In this document: positions 17,469 to 26,632 of the stretch, piece after piece
Layout of the letters: every line of letters starts with the position of its first letter
Position numbering within the stretch: position 1 is the stretch's first letter
Source of the DNA: Candidatus Binatia bacterium
Lineage (GTDB): Bacteria; Desulfobacterota; Binatia; HRBIN30
Length of the DNA: 64,000 nucleotides
Assembly (NCBI GenBank): GCA_023150935.1
Contig: JAKLJW010000006.1
Span: forward strand, 1 to 64,000
Reading direction: 5' to 3'
The notes under the pieces: generated by a model
The model's input: only the letters and a program-made list of their open reading frames with translations
What the model was told of the DNA's origin: nothing
Database searches by the model: none
Position numbers and translations under genes: made by a program

Positions 17469-19232
17469 TCAGTGCAGCAACTTGGCCTCGTCGGGCTTTT
17501 CGTCGCGGAACTGCAAGTCGTACAGCTTACGGTACTCCGCGTTGAGCGCCAGCAGCTCCTCGTGCGTCCCCTCCTCGACGATACGGCCGCGCACCAGCAC
17601 AACGATGCGGTCGGCGCGGCGAACGGTCGATAGACGGTGCGCGATGACCAGCGTTGTCCGGTTCCGCATCAGGGCTTCCAAAGCCCCCTGCACCAGACGC
17701 TCGGACTCGTTATCGAGCGCCGAGGTCGCCTCGTCGAGGATCAAGATCGGAGCATCCTTGAGCAGTGCCCGCGCGATGGCCAGTCGCTGCCGCTGCCCCC
17801 CGGACAGTTTGACGCCGAGTTCACCGATCACCGTATCGTACCCTTGCGGCAACTCCGCGATGAACTCGTGCGCGTTGGCCGCTCGTGCCGCCGCAATCAC
17901 CGCCTCCATGTCCTTACTCAACTCGCCATAGGCGATGTTGTTGCGCACGGTGTCGTTGAACAGGAAGGTGTGCTGCGTGACGATGGCAATCTGACTGCGC
18001 AGGCTGGTCAGCGTGTAGTCGCGGATGTCGACGCCGTCAATGCAGATGCGGCCCTCGCCGACATCGTAGAAACGCGGGATGAGGTCGGCGAGCGTGCTCT
18101 TGCCGCCCCCGCTCGCTCCGACCAGAGCCACGACTTTGCCGCGCGGAACCGCCATGGACACGTCGCGCAACACGAAATCGCGATCGTAACGGAAGCCGAC
18201 GCCTTCCAGTCGGATGCCGTCGCGGATCCCCGCCAGCACGCGGGCGTCGGGCCGGTCCCCCACCTCGGGCTGCGTATCGAGCAGTTCCATCACCCGCTCC
18301 GCGGCCCCGAGCGCCTGCTGGATGGCGGTGTTCGTCCGCGCCAGGCCCTTGAAGGGCTCGTACAGCAGGAACAGCGCCGTAAGAAAGGCGAAGAAGCTAC
18401 CCTGCGTGCGCCCGCCGCCGATGACACTGTGGCCCCCGTACCAGACAACCCCGGCAATGCCGAAGGCGGCCAGGATCTCCATCGTCGGATTCTGTACCGC
18501 TCGCATCATCGTGCTGCGCATGTACAGCCGGAACATGCGCTCGTTCTCCGCCGCGAAACGCTGGTCCTCGTACCGCTCCATGCCGAATGCCTTGACGACC
18601 CGATTGCCCTGGATGGTTTCCTGCAGCAGCACCGTCAGCGCCCCCATGGATACCTGCCCGCGATTGGCGAGGGTCCGCAGCTTCTTGCCCAGTCTGATCA
18701 CCGGCAGGACCGACAGCGGAAACGCGAAGAACGCGATCAACGCCAGAAACCAGTCCTGGTAGAACGCCACGGCCACGAGGACGATCAACGAAGAGGCGTC
18801 CTTCAGCAGAGAGGCAACCGAATCGGTCAGCGCGGTACGCACCAGCGCCACGTCGTTGGTCACGCGCGACACGATCGTCCCGGTCGGCGTGCGGTTGAAG
18901 AACGACAGCGACAGGCGCTGGATATGATGGTTCACTTCGTTGCGGATATCGGCCACGATGCGCTGCCCGACGTATTCGGTCAGGTAGGTACTGCCGAAGG
19001 CGACGAAGCCGCGAAATACGAAGACGCCGATAATGATCAGCGGCAACACGGACAGGGCCGCGACGTTCTTGTTGGTGAATACATCGTCGAAGACGTGGCG
19101 CACAAGGAAGGGCATGACGCCGTTGGTGCCGCTGAACGCCAGCATACAGACGACGGCGAGGGCGAACTGCGGCCACCAGTAGGGGCGCAGATAGCGCAGC
19201 AGTCGACGGTAGAGGGTCGGTCGCGGCGTCAT
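17469..19232 (-). CDS. msbA: Lipid A export ABC transporter (MsbA)
   Basis: 587-residue fused ABC exporter that flips lipid A-core across the inner membrane. The N-terminal six-helix domain includes the conserved FFNRTPTGTIVSRVTNDV segment. The ATPase domain has Walker A GASGGGKST, signature LSGGQRQRLAIARALL, Walker B ILILDEATSALD and the switch-region His of TLVIAHRLST. ATG 19232 overlaps the lpxB stop (ATGA, 19229-19232); upstream extension of the frame lies inside lpxB. Position directly after lpxB and before an acyltransferase and waaA supports lipid A rather than drug export. The gap after it is repeat-rich. Confidence 0.95.
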   Translation of the reverse strand: MTPRPTLYRRLLRYLRPYWWPQFALAVVCMLAFSGTNGVMPFLVRHVFDDVFTNKNVAALSVLPLIIIGVFVFRGFVAFGSTYLTEYVGQRIVADIRNEVNHHIQRLSLSFFNRTPTGTIVSRVTNDVALVRTALTDSVASLLKDASSLIVLVAVAFYQDWFLALIAFFAFPLSVLPVIRLGKKLRTLANRGQVSMGALTVLLQETIQGNRVVKAFGMERYEDQRFAAENERMFRLYMRSTMMRAVQNPTMEILAAFGIAGVVWYGGHSVIGGGRTQGSFFAFLTALFLLYEPFKGLARTNTAIQQALGAAERVMELLDTQPEVGDRPDARVLAGIRDGIRLEGVGFRYDRDFVLRDVSMAVPRGKVVALVGASGGGKSTLADLIPRFYDVGEGRICIDGVDIRDYTLTSLRSQIAIVTQHTFLFNDTVRNNIAYGELSKDMEAVIAAARAANAHEFIAELPQGYDTVIGELGVKLSGGQRQRLAIARALLKDAPILILDEATSALDNESERLVQGALEALMRNRTTLVIAHRLSTVRRADRIVVLVRGRIVEEGTHEELLALNAEYRKLYDLQFRDEKPDEAKLLH

Positions 19233-20398
19233 GCCATCACCGCCAGAGCCAGTCGTGCCGCGCGAACCGCCGCGCCCGGCTCGCCGAGCCGATTGCGCAG
19301 CTCGCGCAGCGCGGCTTCGACGTCGCTCCGCCTTCCCACCACGTCGCGCACCGCGGCGGCGAGGTTGTCGGCGGTCACCGCTCCCTGAATCAACTCCGGG
19401 AACACCCGGCGGCCGAGCACGATGTTGGGCATGCCGATGCAGTCCACACCGCGCACGAGCATCCGTCCCAGCGCGTACGTCACCGGGCCGACGCGATACA
19501 TGATCGCCATCGGCCTGCCAAGCAAAGCCGTCTCCAGCGTCGCCGTCCCCGACGCCACCACGGCGGCGTCGGCGGCGTGAACGACATCGTAGGTGTCGTC
19601 CTCGGCGATCGGAATTGCCGGCCACTGCCGTCCGAACGCCGCCATCAGATCGTCGCGCGTCAACGTGTGCGCCAACGCCAGAATCGGCTGCCAACCCTCG
19701 GCGGCAAGGAGCTCGGCGGCGGCGACCGCCGGCCGTACGAGGGCGCGGACCTCTTTCTTCCGACTCCCCGGCAGCAGCGCCAGCACCGGCCGGACGGGGT
19801 CGAGCCCGTAGCGGGCCCGGGTTTCCTCCCGACTGCGGGTCGGGCGCACGATGTCCAGAAGCGGGTGCCCGACAAACTCGGCCACCGGTCCGTTAGCGTT
19901 GTACAGCGCCGGCTCGAACGGGAAGACCACGCCGAGTCGGTCGACCCGCTCGATGATCTTGCGTACACGGCCGCGACGCCATGCCCAGACCTGCGGGCCG
20001 ATGTAATAGAAAATGGGAACCCCCAGCGCCCTGGCGCGGCGCGCAAGAAACAAATTGAACTCGGGGTAATCGATCAGCACGAGCAGCGCCGGCCGCTCGG
20101 CGGCAAGGAACTGCGAGAGGCGCCGGTACGCGGCGACCAGTCGTCCGAGCGTACCGAAGGTTTCCGTAAATCCCATGGTCGCCACGTGCGCGGTCTCGAC
20201 AAGGATCTCCATCCCCGCTCCGCGCAGGCGGTCTCCCCCGACCCCGTATACCGCCAGCGTCGGGTCGGCGGCGCGCAAGGCCCTAACCAGCGCCGCACCG
20301 TGCACATCCCCGGAAGCCTCGCCGGCGACCAGCAGGACCTTGCGCCCAGGCACCGGCGGCGACGGGGCCGCGGTAACCGCCGGACTCGCCGGTGTCAT
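19229..20398 (-). CDS. lpxB: Lipid-A-disaccharide synthase
   Basis: 389-residue GT19 enzyme joining UDP-2,3-diacylglucosamine and lipid X into the lipid A disaccharide, peripheral to the inner membrane. Diagnostic segments are LLVAGEASGDVHGAALV near the N-terminus, LVLIDYPEFNLFLAR, FYYIGPQVWAWRRGR and VFPFEPALY, then LLPGSRKKEVRAL and the C-terminal VVASGTATLETALLG donor-site motif. The start ATG 20398 overlaps the stop of the Gfo/Idh gene and the stop overlaps msbA, each by four bases, so translation of the block is likely coupled. Confidence 0.96.
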   Translation of the reverse strand: MTPASPAVTAAPSPPVPGRKVLLVAGEASGDVHGAALVRALRAADPTLAVYGVGGDRLRGAGMEILVETAHVATMGFTETFGTLGRLVAAYRRLSQFLAAERPALLVLIDYPEFNLFLARRARALGVPIFYYIGPQVWAWRRGRVRKIIERVDRLGVVFPFEPALYNANGPVAEFVGHPLLDIVRPTRSREETRARYGLDPVRPVLALLPGSRKKEVRALVRPAVAAAELLAAEGWQPILALAHTLTRDDLMAAFGRQWPAIPIAEDDTYDVVHAADAAVVASGTATLETALLGRPMAIMYRVGPVTYALGRMLVRGVDCIGMPNIVLGRRVFPELIQGAVTADNLAAAVRDVVGRRSDVEAALRELRNRLGEPGAAVRAARLALAVMA

Positions 20399-21327
20399 GC
20401 AGTCTCCATGCGGCTGCGAATCAGATCGGCGACTTCGAGGGCCCGCAACGCCGTGCGGCCGTCGACGAGCGGCCGCTGTCGCGTGCGCACCGCCTCGACG
20501 AAGTGTGCAATCTCGTCGGCCAGCGCATCGCCGGAGTCGAGGTCTCGCTCCTCCACGGTAATCGTCGGCTCGCCGTCGACCGGCACCCGTCGGCAGACGC
20601 GGACATGTTTCTCTCCGTAGTCCACCGCGACGTACGTATCCGCCTGGAAGATGCGCAACTTGCGCTCGCGCTTCAACGCGACGCGGCTGGCGGTGATGTT
20701 GGCGATGCAACCGCCGGCGAAGCGCATCCGCACGTTGGCGATGTCGACCGCCTCCGAGAGCACCGGCACGCCCACCGCCTCGACCGCCTGCACGTCGCCG
20801 TGGACCAGGCTGAGGATCACGTCGAGATCGTGAATCATGAGGTCGAGAATCACGTCGACATCGGTACCTCTATCGACGAAAGGTGCCAGACGATGGCACT
20901 CGATGAAGCGCGGCCGGGTCACGATCTCGGCGAGGGCGCGGATCGCCGGGTTGAAACGCTCGAGGTGCCCCACCTGCAAGATGCGGCCGTGCCGCTCGGC
21001 AGCGGCAACAAGCGCCCGTCCGTCGGCGAGGTCCGCGGTCATGGGCTTCTCGACCAGGACGTCGATGTCGTGGGCCAGCAGGTCGTGTGCAATGGGGAAG
21101 TGGAACTGGGTCGGCACGGCAACACTTACGCAATCGACCTGACCGACGAGCGCCCGGTAATCCGTGTACGCAGCGGCATGCGTGCGATCGGCGATCTCCC
21201 GCGCCCGCTCCGCATCGGTATCGACGACACCGACCAGGGTTACACCGTCGAGCGCAGCGTACTTTTCGGCGTGGTAAGCACCGAGGTAGCCGACACCAAC
21301 CACGCCGGCGCGCAGGGGTACGGTCAC
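20395..21327 (-). CDS. Gfo/Idh/MocA-family oxidoreductase inside the lpx cluster
   Basis: 310-residue NAD(P)-dependent sugar dehydrogenase. The Rossmann motif VGVGYLGAYHAEKYAAL is at the N-terminus, the conserved Lys-Pro dipeptide is in DVLVEKPMTADLADG, and VGHLERFNPAIRAL follows. Its placement between lpxI and lpxB, with GTGA overlap at the start and ATGA at the end, ties it to lipid A synthesis. In Acidithiobacillus ferrooxidans an oxidoreductase of this family, GnnA, oxidises the 3''-position of UDP-GlcNAc so that GnnB can aminate it, giving amide-linked acyl chains. A GnnA role is therefore inferred. No GnnB-like aminotransferase is adjacent, so another sugar nucleotide remains possible. 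Confidence 0.9.
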   Translation of the reverse strand: MTVPLRAGVVGVGYLGAYHAEKYAALDGVTLVGVVDTDAERAREIADRTHAAAYTDYRALVGQVDCVSVAVPTQFHFPIAHDLLAHDIDVLVEKPMTADLADGRALVAAAERHGRILQVGHLERFNPAIRALAEIVTRPRFIECHRLAPFVDRGTDVDVILDLMIHDLDVILSLVHGDVQAVEAVGVPVLSEAVDIANVRMRFAGGCIANITASRVALKRERKLRIFQADTYVAVDYGEKHVRVCRRVPVDGEPTITVEERDLDSGDALADEIAHFVEAVRTRQRPLVDGRTALRALEVADLIRSRMETA

Positions 21328-22181
21328 ACCTGCCCCCCGGCTTCGACGCCGACGATCGCCAGTCCGCCGGCCTCCGCCAACGCCACCGCCTCGTCCCGGT
21401 CGAGGACCAGCGTCTTGCCAGCCTCGACCGCCAGCACCGCGACCCCGGCCCGGCTGCATTGCCGCACGGTCTCCGGCCCCACCGCCGGCACGTCGAAGCG
21501 CAGATCCTGCTGCGGCTTGCTCACCTTCACGACGACCGCTCCGGGTCGGGCGCCACGAGCGATCGTGGCATCGGTGCCCTCGATAGCCTCGACTGCCAAC
21601 ACCATACCCGACCTCACCACCACGCTCTGCCCGACATCCCACTGGCCCAGCGCCTTGGCGACTTCGATTCCGAGGCGGATGTCGTTCCACTGGGCGGGCT
21701 CGGGCACACGCGCCGTCAGCGGCCCGCAGGGCGCCAGCAGAGAGGCCAGAAACAGCGTCGACGAAACCACCGAGATGCCTTCCGCTTCGAGTTCTTCGGC
21801 GACACCTCGCAGCAGCACATCGTCGCCCCAGGTCGTCAAGCGCGCGAGGAACCGCTGCGCCCGCTCGTCCGGAACGAAGTGTTCGAGCAGCGCTTCCTTT
21901 CGGATGCCGCCAGCCATCACGGCGCGCCGCACCCCGGCGGCAACCAGAGCATCGATGATACGGCCGAGTTGCCCGACCCGGACCCAGGTGATCGCCGCTA
22001 CCATGCCGGCGAGTTCGGGAGGGGTTTCGCCCTCGTGGGCGACGGCAACCACGCGCACGCCCGCCGCGCGTGCCGTCTCCGCAAAGATCAACGGAAACCT
22101 ACCGTTGCCGGCAATCAACCCAACGGTCTCGGCCCCCCCCGAAGAAGCAGGCTGAGAGTCCACCGCCTGCACTAGCGACAC
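21324..22181 (-). CDS. lpxI: UDP-2,3-diacylglucosamine diphosphatase
   Basis: 285-residue LpxI (DUF1009) protein, which hydrolyses UDP-2,3-diacylglucosamine to lipid X and UMP in lineages lacking LpxH. The N-terminal domain opens with VGLIAGNGRFPLIFAETAR. The C-terminal catalytic domain contains DIRLGIEVAKALGQWDVGQS, VLAVEAIEGTDATIARG and VKVSKPQQDLRFDVPAVG, all typical. The start is GTG 22181, overlapping the lpxA stop by ten bases. LpxI next to lpxA and lpxB is the usual order in alpha- and deltaproteobacteria. Confidence 0.95.
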   Translation of the reverse strand: MSLVQAVDSQPASSGGAETVGLIAGNGRFPLIFAETARAAGVRVVAVAHEGETPPELAGMVAAITWVRVGQLGRIIDALVAAGVRRAVMAGGIRKEALLEHFVPDERAQRFLARLTTWGDDVLLRGVAEELEAEGISVVSSTLFLASLLAPCGPLTARVPEPAQWNDIRLGIEVAKALGQWDVGQSVVVRSGMVLAVEAIEGTDATIARGARPGAVVVKVSKPQQDLRFDVPAVGPETVRQCSRAGVAVLAVEAGKTLVLDRDEAVALAEAGGLAIVGVEAGGQV

Positions 22182-22954
22182 ACTCCCCGCTCGGACCCTT
22201 CCACGAACGCGACGAAGCGATCAACCTCCGGCGACGGCTTGACCTCGGCGCGGATCCGGGCAACCGCATCGACCACCTTGAGCTTCGACTGAAACATTAG
22301 CCGGTAGGCCCGCTTCAGCTCGCGCACCGCGGCCTCGTCGAACCCGCGGCGTTTGAGACCCAGCAGGTTGAGTCCGAGCAGTCGCGCCCGGTCGCCAGTC
22401 GCACTGCAGAAGGGCGGCACGTCCTGCGACACCATCGACCCGGCCCCGAGAATGGCCGACTCGCCGATATGCACAAACTGGTGAATGCCGGTCAGCGCCC
22501 CGACGATGACGAAGTCCTCGATGGTCACGTGCCCGCCGAGCTGCGCCCCGTTGGCGAGGATATTACGGTCGCCGAGCCGGCAGTCGTGCGCAACATGGGT
22601 GAAGTTCATCAGGAGGTTGTGGCTGCCGACCGCGGTGATCATTCCCCCGCCCGCCGTCCCGATATGCAGCGTCGCGAACTCGCGGACGGTGTTGTGGTCG
22701 CCGATGACGAGTTGCGCGTCCTCGCCGCGATACTTGAGGTCCTGCGGCACCGCCCCCACCGAGGCGTGGTGGAAGATGCGGTTGCCTGCACCGATCGTCG
22801 TCCGCCCCTCGATCACCGCGTGCGGGCCCACCACCGTCCCCCGTCCGATGCGCACGTGCGGGCCGACGATCGCGTACGGGCCGATCTCGACATCGGCGTC
22901 GATCTCCGCGCCGGCGGCGACGACCGCCGTCGGATGGATGCGCGTTTCACTCAC
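22172..22954 (-). CDS. lpxA: UDP-N-acetylglucosamine O-acyltransferase
   Basis: 260-residue left-handed beta-helix trimer enzyme that acylates the 3-position of UDP-GlcNAc from acyl-ACP, the first lipid A step. Hexapeptide repeats start at IHPTAVVAAGAEID. The family segment SVGAVPQDLKYRGED and the catalytic His123 in NFTHVAHDC are present. The C-terminal helical part contains GLNLLGLKRRGF. If the neighbouring Gfo/Idh gene is GnnA-like, this LpxA might act on the 3-amino analogue. lpxD and fabZ, usual neighbours between skp and lpxA, are not here; only 33 bases separate lpxA from skp. Confidence 0.96.
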   Translation of the reverse strand: MSETRIHPTAVVAAGAEIDADVEIGPYAIVGPHVRIGRGTVVGPHAVIEGRTTIGAGNRIFHHASVGAVPQDLKYRGEDAQLVIGDHNTVREFATLHIGTAGGGMITAVGSHNLLMNFTHVAHDCRLGDRNILANGAQLGGHVTIEDFVIVGALTGIHQFVHIGESAILGAGSMVSQDVPPFCSATGDRARLLGLNLLGLKRRGFDEAAVRELKRAYRLMFQSKLKVVDAVARIRAEVKPSPEVDRFVAFVEGSERGVCR

Positions 22955-22987
22955 GGATCGGCACTCCCGGACGCTCTCGGCAGACAG

Positions 22988-23512
22988 TTACTTCTTACGG
23001 CTACCGCTATTGTATTGCCGAATGATCTGGTCGGTGAGGTCGGCGTTCTTGGCCCCGTAAAGAACCGCACTGTTGCTCGCCTCGAGAATTACGGTGAAAC
23101 CCTCCTTTTCGCCGTATTCCCGAATCACTTCCTGCAGCTCCTTGATGATGGCGCCGGTAAGTTCGCCGTCCTTGCGCTGCAGATCCGCCTGCGAATCCTT
23201 GTAGTTGCGTTCGAAGTCGCGCAGCTTGCGCCGGTACTCTTCCTCGGCGTTGTCGCGCTCCGCGTCCTTCATCACCAGGGCTTTCTTCTCGAGCTGATCC
23301 TTGAGACCGTCGATTTCGTCCTTCTGTTTCTTGAGCTTCGCCTGGAGTTTGTCGACGTCGACCTTGAACTCCTCCTTCGCCTTGCGCCCGGCGTCGGACT
23401 CGTTGAGCGCCCGCTGCAAGTCGACGTACCCGATCTTTTCCTCGGCGCGAACTGCCGCCACCGTAACCAACAACGCCGCCGCGCTCGCCACCAGTACCCT
23501 GAAACCATTCAT
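22988..23512 (-). CDS. skp: OmpH/Skp-family periplasmic chaperone
   Basis: 174-residue periplasmic chaperone for unfolded outer-membrane proteins. A signal peptide (MNGFRVLVASAAALLVTVAA) precedes the mature EEKIGYVDLQRALNESDAG strand. A long charged coiled coil follows (about residues 50-125), then a C-terminal strand-forming part. ATG 23512 is chosen because AAGGAGG lies nine bases upstream and it starts the signal peptide; an upstream start at 23548 would overlap the bamA stop. Position after bamA is conserved in Gram-negatives. Confidence 0.93.
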   Translation of the reverse strand: MNGFRVLVASAAALLVTVAAVRAEEKIGYVDLQRALNESDAGRKAKEEFKVDVDKLQAKLKKQKDEIDGLKDQLEKKALVMKDAERDNAEEEYRRKLRDFERNYKDSQADLQRKDGELTGAIIKELQEVIREYGEKEGFTVILEASNSAVLYGAKNADLTDQIIRQYNSGSRKK

Positions 23513-23544
23513 TAAGTCGTGCCTCCTTGCACCGTTTGCACTCG

Positions 23545-25959
23545 TCACGGGGGGCCCCCGAACGAAAACATGACCGTCTGCGTGTCGTCCCCTACCTGCT
23601 TATTGATGGGGAACCCGATCTCGATGCGCAACGGCCCCACCGGCGACAGCCAGCGGACACCGCCGCCAACGGCCAGCCGCATCTCCGGGAAATCGATTCC
23701 CTGCGAAACCGTGAATGCGTTACCGGCATCGAAGAACGCCACTCCCTTCAGGCCGAGCGATTCGGCGATCGGGAAGATAACCTCGGTGTTGAATATGAGC
23801 TGCTCGCTACCGCCGATCGGATCGCGGCTGATGATCTTCCCGTAGGAATTCTGCACGACGTTTTGCGGCCCGAGAGACAGGATGCGAAAGCCGCGCACGG
23901 AGTTGATGCCGCCGGGGAAGTAGCGTTCGAAGAGAGGCAGCTCACGGCGGTCCCCGTAACCATAGCCGAGCCCGAGCGTCCCGCCGAGCGAAAACACGAA
24001 GGTTCCCAGCGACGGCGTGCGGTAGAAGGGGTAGTACCAGCGCACGCGCGCTTCCGGCTTGATGAACTTGCTCTGACCGCCGAGGCCGGCGATTTCGAAG
24101 GCGAAGTCCATCAACGTACCGCTGGTCGGGTCGAACGGGTGGTTGCGGGTATCGCGGAACAGCCGCGGCACAATCGCACTGGTCAGGCTCTCGCCCTGCT
24201 CGGCCCGGATCACCGACGGAGCGTCGAAGGCGACATCGGTAATCGAAGCCTCCTCGATCCGGTACTCCAGCCCCCCGCGCCAGTCCTCGAGCGGAACCCC
24301 GAGGAACGTACCCCAGCCGAGCGCCGCCAGCGGGTAGAGCAAACCGACACTGCCGCCCGTACCGCCACGGGTGAAGTCGCCGAAGATCAGCCGCCAGTTG
24401 AAGGCACTGACGCGACCGGTGACCAGCGTGTCCATCACGTACGGCTCGGTGAAGTCGAGGCTGAAGTTGCGGCGGATGGAACCGAAGTCCGCGTTCAAGG
24501 TGAGCCGCTGCCCGCGTCCGAAGAGATTGATCTCCGTCAGGCGGATATTGAACAGGAACGCCTCTCCCGACGAGATGCCGGCCCCGGCCGAGAACGAACC
24601 CGTGGACGCTTCCTTCACGTCGACCAGCAGGTCGAGACGGTCCTCGTTCTCCGCCCGCCGGGTCGTGATGTTCACGTCTTCGAAGAACCCCAGCCGCTTC
24701 AGCCGTTCCTGACTGCGCCGCAGGCGCGAGCCCGAAAACAGCTCCTGCTCGCCCAGCAGGATCTCGCGGCGAATGACCTTGTCCCGGGTCTTGCTGTTGC
24801 CGGTGATCTCGATCTTGTCGATGTACACCTGCGGGCCTTTGCTGGCCTTGTAGGAGACATCGACGGTCTTGTCTTCGGGGTTCACGCGGGTGTCGGGAGT
24901 GATGTTGACGAAGGCGTACCCTTCGTCGCCGTACACCTCGGTCAGGGTGTTGATATCCTCGCGCAGCTTGCTGGTCCGGAAGACATCTCCGGATTCGAGC
25001 GCGAGCGCCCCGCGGGCGCGTTCCTGATCCGGGAGCATATCCCCGGTTATGGTGACCGTGCCGACCTTGTACTGCTCGCCCTCGTCGATCTTGATGGTGA
25101 CCTGAAGGCCCTTCTCCTTGCGCTCGACGACGGGGTCGGAGATCTTCACGTCGATGTATCCGTTGTCGTAGTAGTACGCGGTGAGCCGCTCGGTGTCGGC
25201 CTTCAGCACTTCGTTGTCGAGATTGCCGCGCCCGGTCAGGAAGGACAGGAACCACTCCTCCTGAGTTTGCATGACCCCCTTGAGCTGTGCCGGCGTGAAG
25301 GCCTGCGCCCCCTCGAGATTGAGGCTGGTAATGCGCACGACTTTACCCTCGTCGATGTCGTACTGCAGCACGACCTCGTCGTCCGGGGCGGGCTCGGTCT
25401 TGTACGTGATCGTCGCGTCGAGATAGCCCTTTTTCTCGTAGAGCTTTTTCGCCTCGTCGATGCCGGTGCGGACCTTGCCGGGGTCGAGGATGGTGTTGGG
25501 CCTGATTTTGAAGGCGGCGTCGAGCTCCTCGCGATCCAGCTTGTCGTTGCCCTCGATGCGAACCTGGCCGATCAGCGGTCGCTCGCGGACGGTATAAGTC
25601 AGGACGCCGAGGCCGTTCTCCCGGGAGAAATCCGCTTCGATGTTGTCGAAGAAACCCATGCGGTAGAGCGCTTTGATGTCGCTGTCGACCGTGGCCTCGT
25701 CCAGGCGGGTCCCCGGCTGCGATCGCAACTGCACGCGGATCGCCTCTTCCTCGACGCGCTTCTCGCCGCGGACGTCGACGCGGTCGATACGCGCGTCATC
25801 CTCGGCGCCGGCCGCCGGTGCGGTCACGGCCAGCAGCATCCACAGGGCCGCGAGTAAGGCGCCGCCCCGGCGTCGCCATCCGCGGCGACCATGGCGAGCG
25901 CTAGCACCGGCCCCCTGCCCTGTAAACCCTCGTTTCAGCTCCGCCTCCCCATCCCACAC
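23545..25959 (-). CDS. bamA: Outer membrane protein assembly factor BamA
   Basis: About 804 residues: signal region, five POTRA domains (about 55-420) and an Omp85 beta-barrel. The POTRAs include VQLRSQPGTRLDEATVDSDI near the start and NSKTRDKVIRREILLGEQ. The barrel carries the L6 motif INSVRGFRI. BamA inserts beta-barrel proteins into the outer membrane. GTG 25959, two bases after the lolD stop, is the only in-frame start before the hydrophobic leader (ALLAALWMLLAVTAPAAGA), but it leaves a long Arg-rich n-region, so the start is uncertain. The C-terminus ends FSFGGPP, without the aromatic last residue usual for outer-membrane barrels. The gene is flanked by lolD and skp. Confidence 0.95.
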   Translation of the reverse strand: MWDGEAELKRGFTGQGAGASARHGRRGWRRRGGALLAALWMLLAVTAPAAGAEDDARIDRVDVRGEKRVEEEAIRVQLRSQPGTRLDEATVDSDIKALYRMGFFDNIEADFSRENGLGVLTYTVRERPLIGQVRIEGNDKLDREELDAAFKIRPNTILDPGKVRTGIDEAKKLYEKKGYLDATITYKTEPAPDDEVVLQYDIDEGKVVRITSLNLEGAQAFTPAQLKGVMQTQEEWFLSFLTGRGNLDNEVLKADTERLTAYYYDNGYIDVKISDPVVERKEKGLQVTIKIDEGEQYKVGTVTITGDMLPDQERARGALALESGDVFRTSKLREDINTLTEVYGDEGYAFVNITPDTRVNPEDKTVDVSYKASKGPQVYIDKIEITGNSKTRDKVIRREILLGEQELFSGSRLRRSQERLKRLGFFEDVNITTRRAENEDRLDLLVDVKEASTGSFSAGAGISSGEAFLFNIRLTEINLFGRGQRLTLNADFGSIRRNFSLDFTEPYVMDTLVTGRVSAFNWRLIFGDFTRGGTGGSVGLLYPLAALGWGTFLGVPLEDWRGGLEYRIEEASITDVAFDAPSVIRAEQGESLTSAIVPRLFRDTRNHPFDPTSGTLMDFAFEIAGLGGQSKFIKPEARVRWYYPFYRTPSLGTFVFSLGGTLGLGYGYGDRRELPLFERYFPGGINSVRGFRILSLGPQNVVQNSYGKIISRDPIGGSEQLIFNTEVIFPIAESLGLKGVAFFDAGNAFTVSQGIDFPEMRLAVGGGVRWLSPVGPLRIEIGFPINKQVGDDTQTVMFSFGGPP

Positions 25960-25960
25960 T

Positions 25961-26624
<664 letters not shown>

Positions 26625-26632
<8 letters not shown>

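Noticed and set aside
23527-25857. Long plus-strand open frame (776 codons) opposite bamA
   Set aside because: Antisense of a conserved gene in GC-rich DNA; composition is typical of a mirrored frame.
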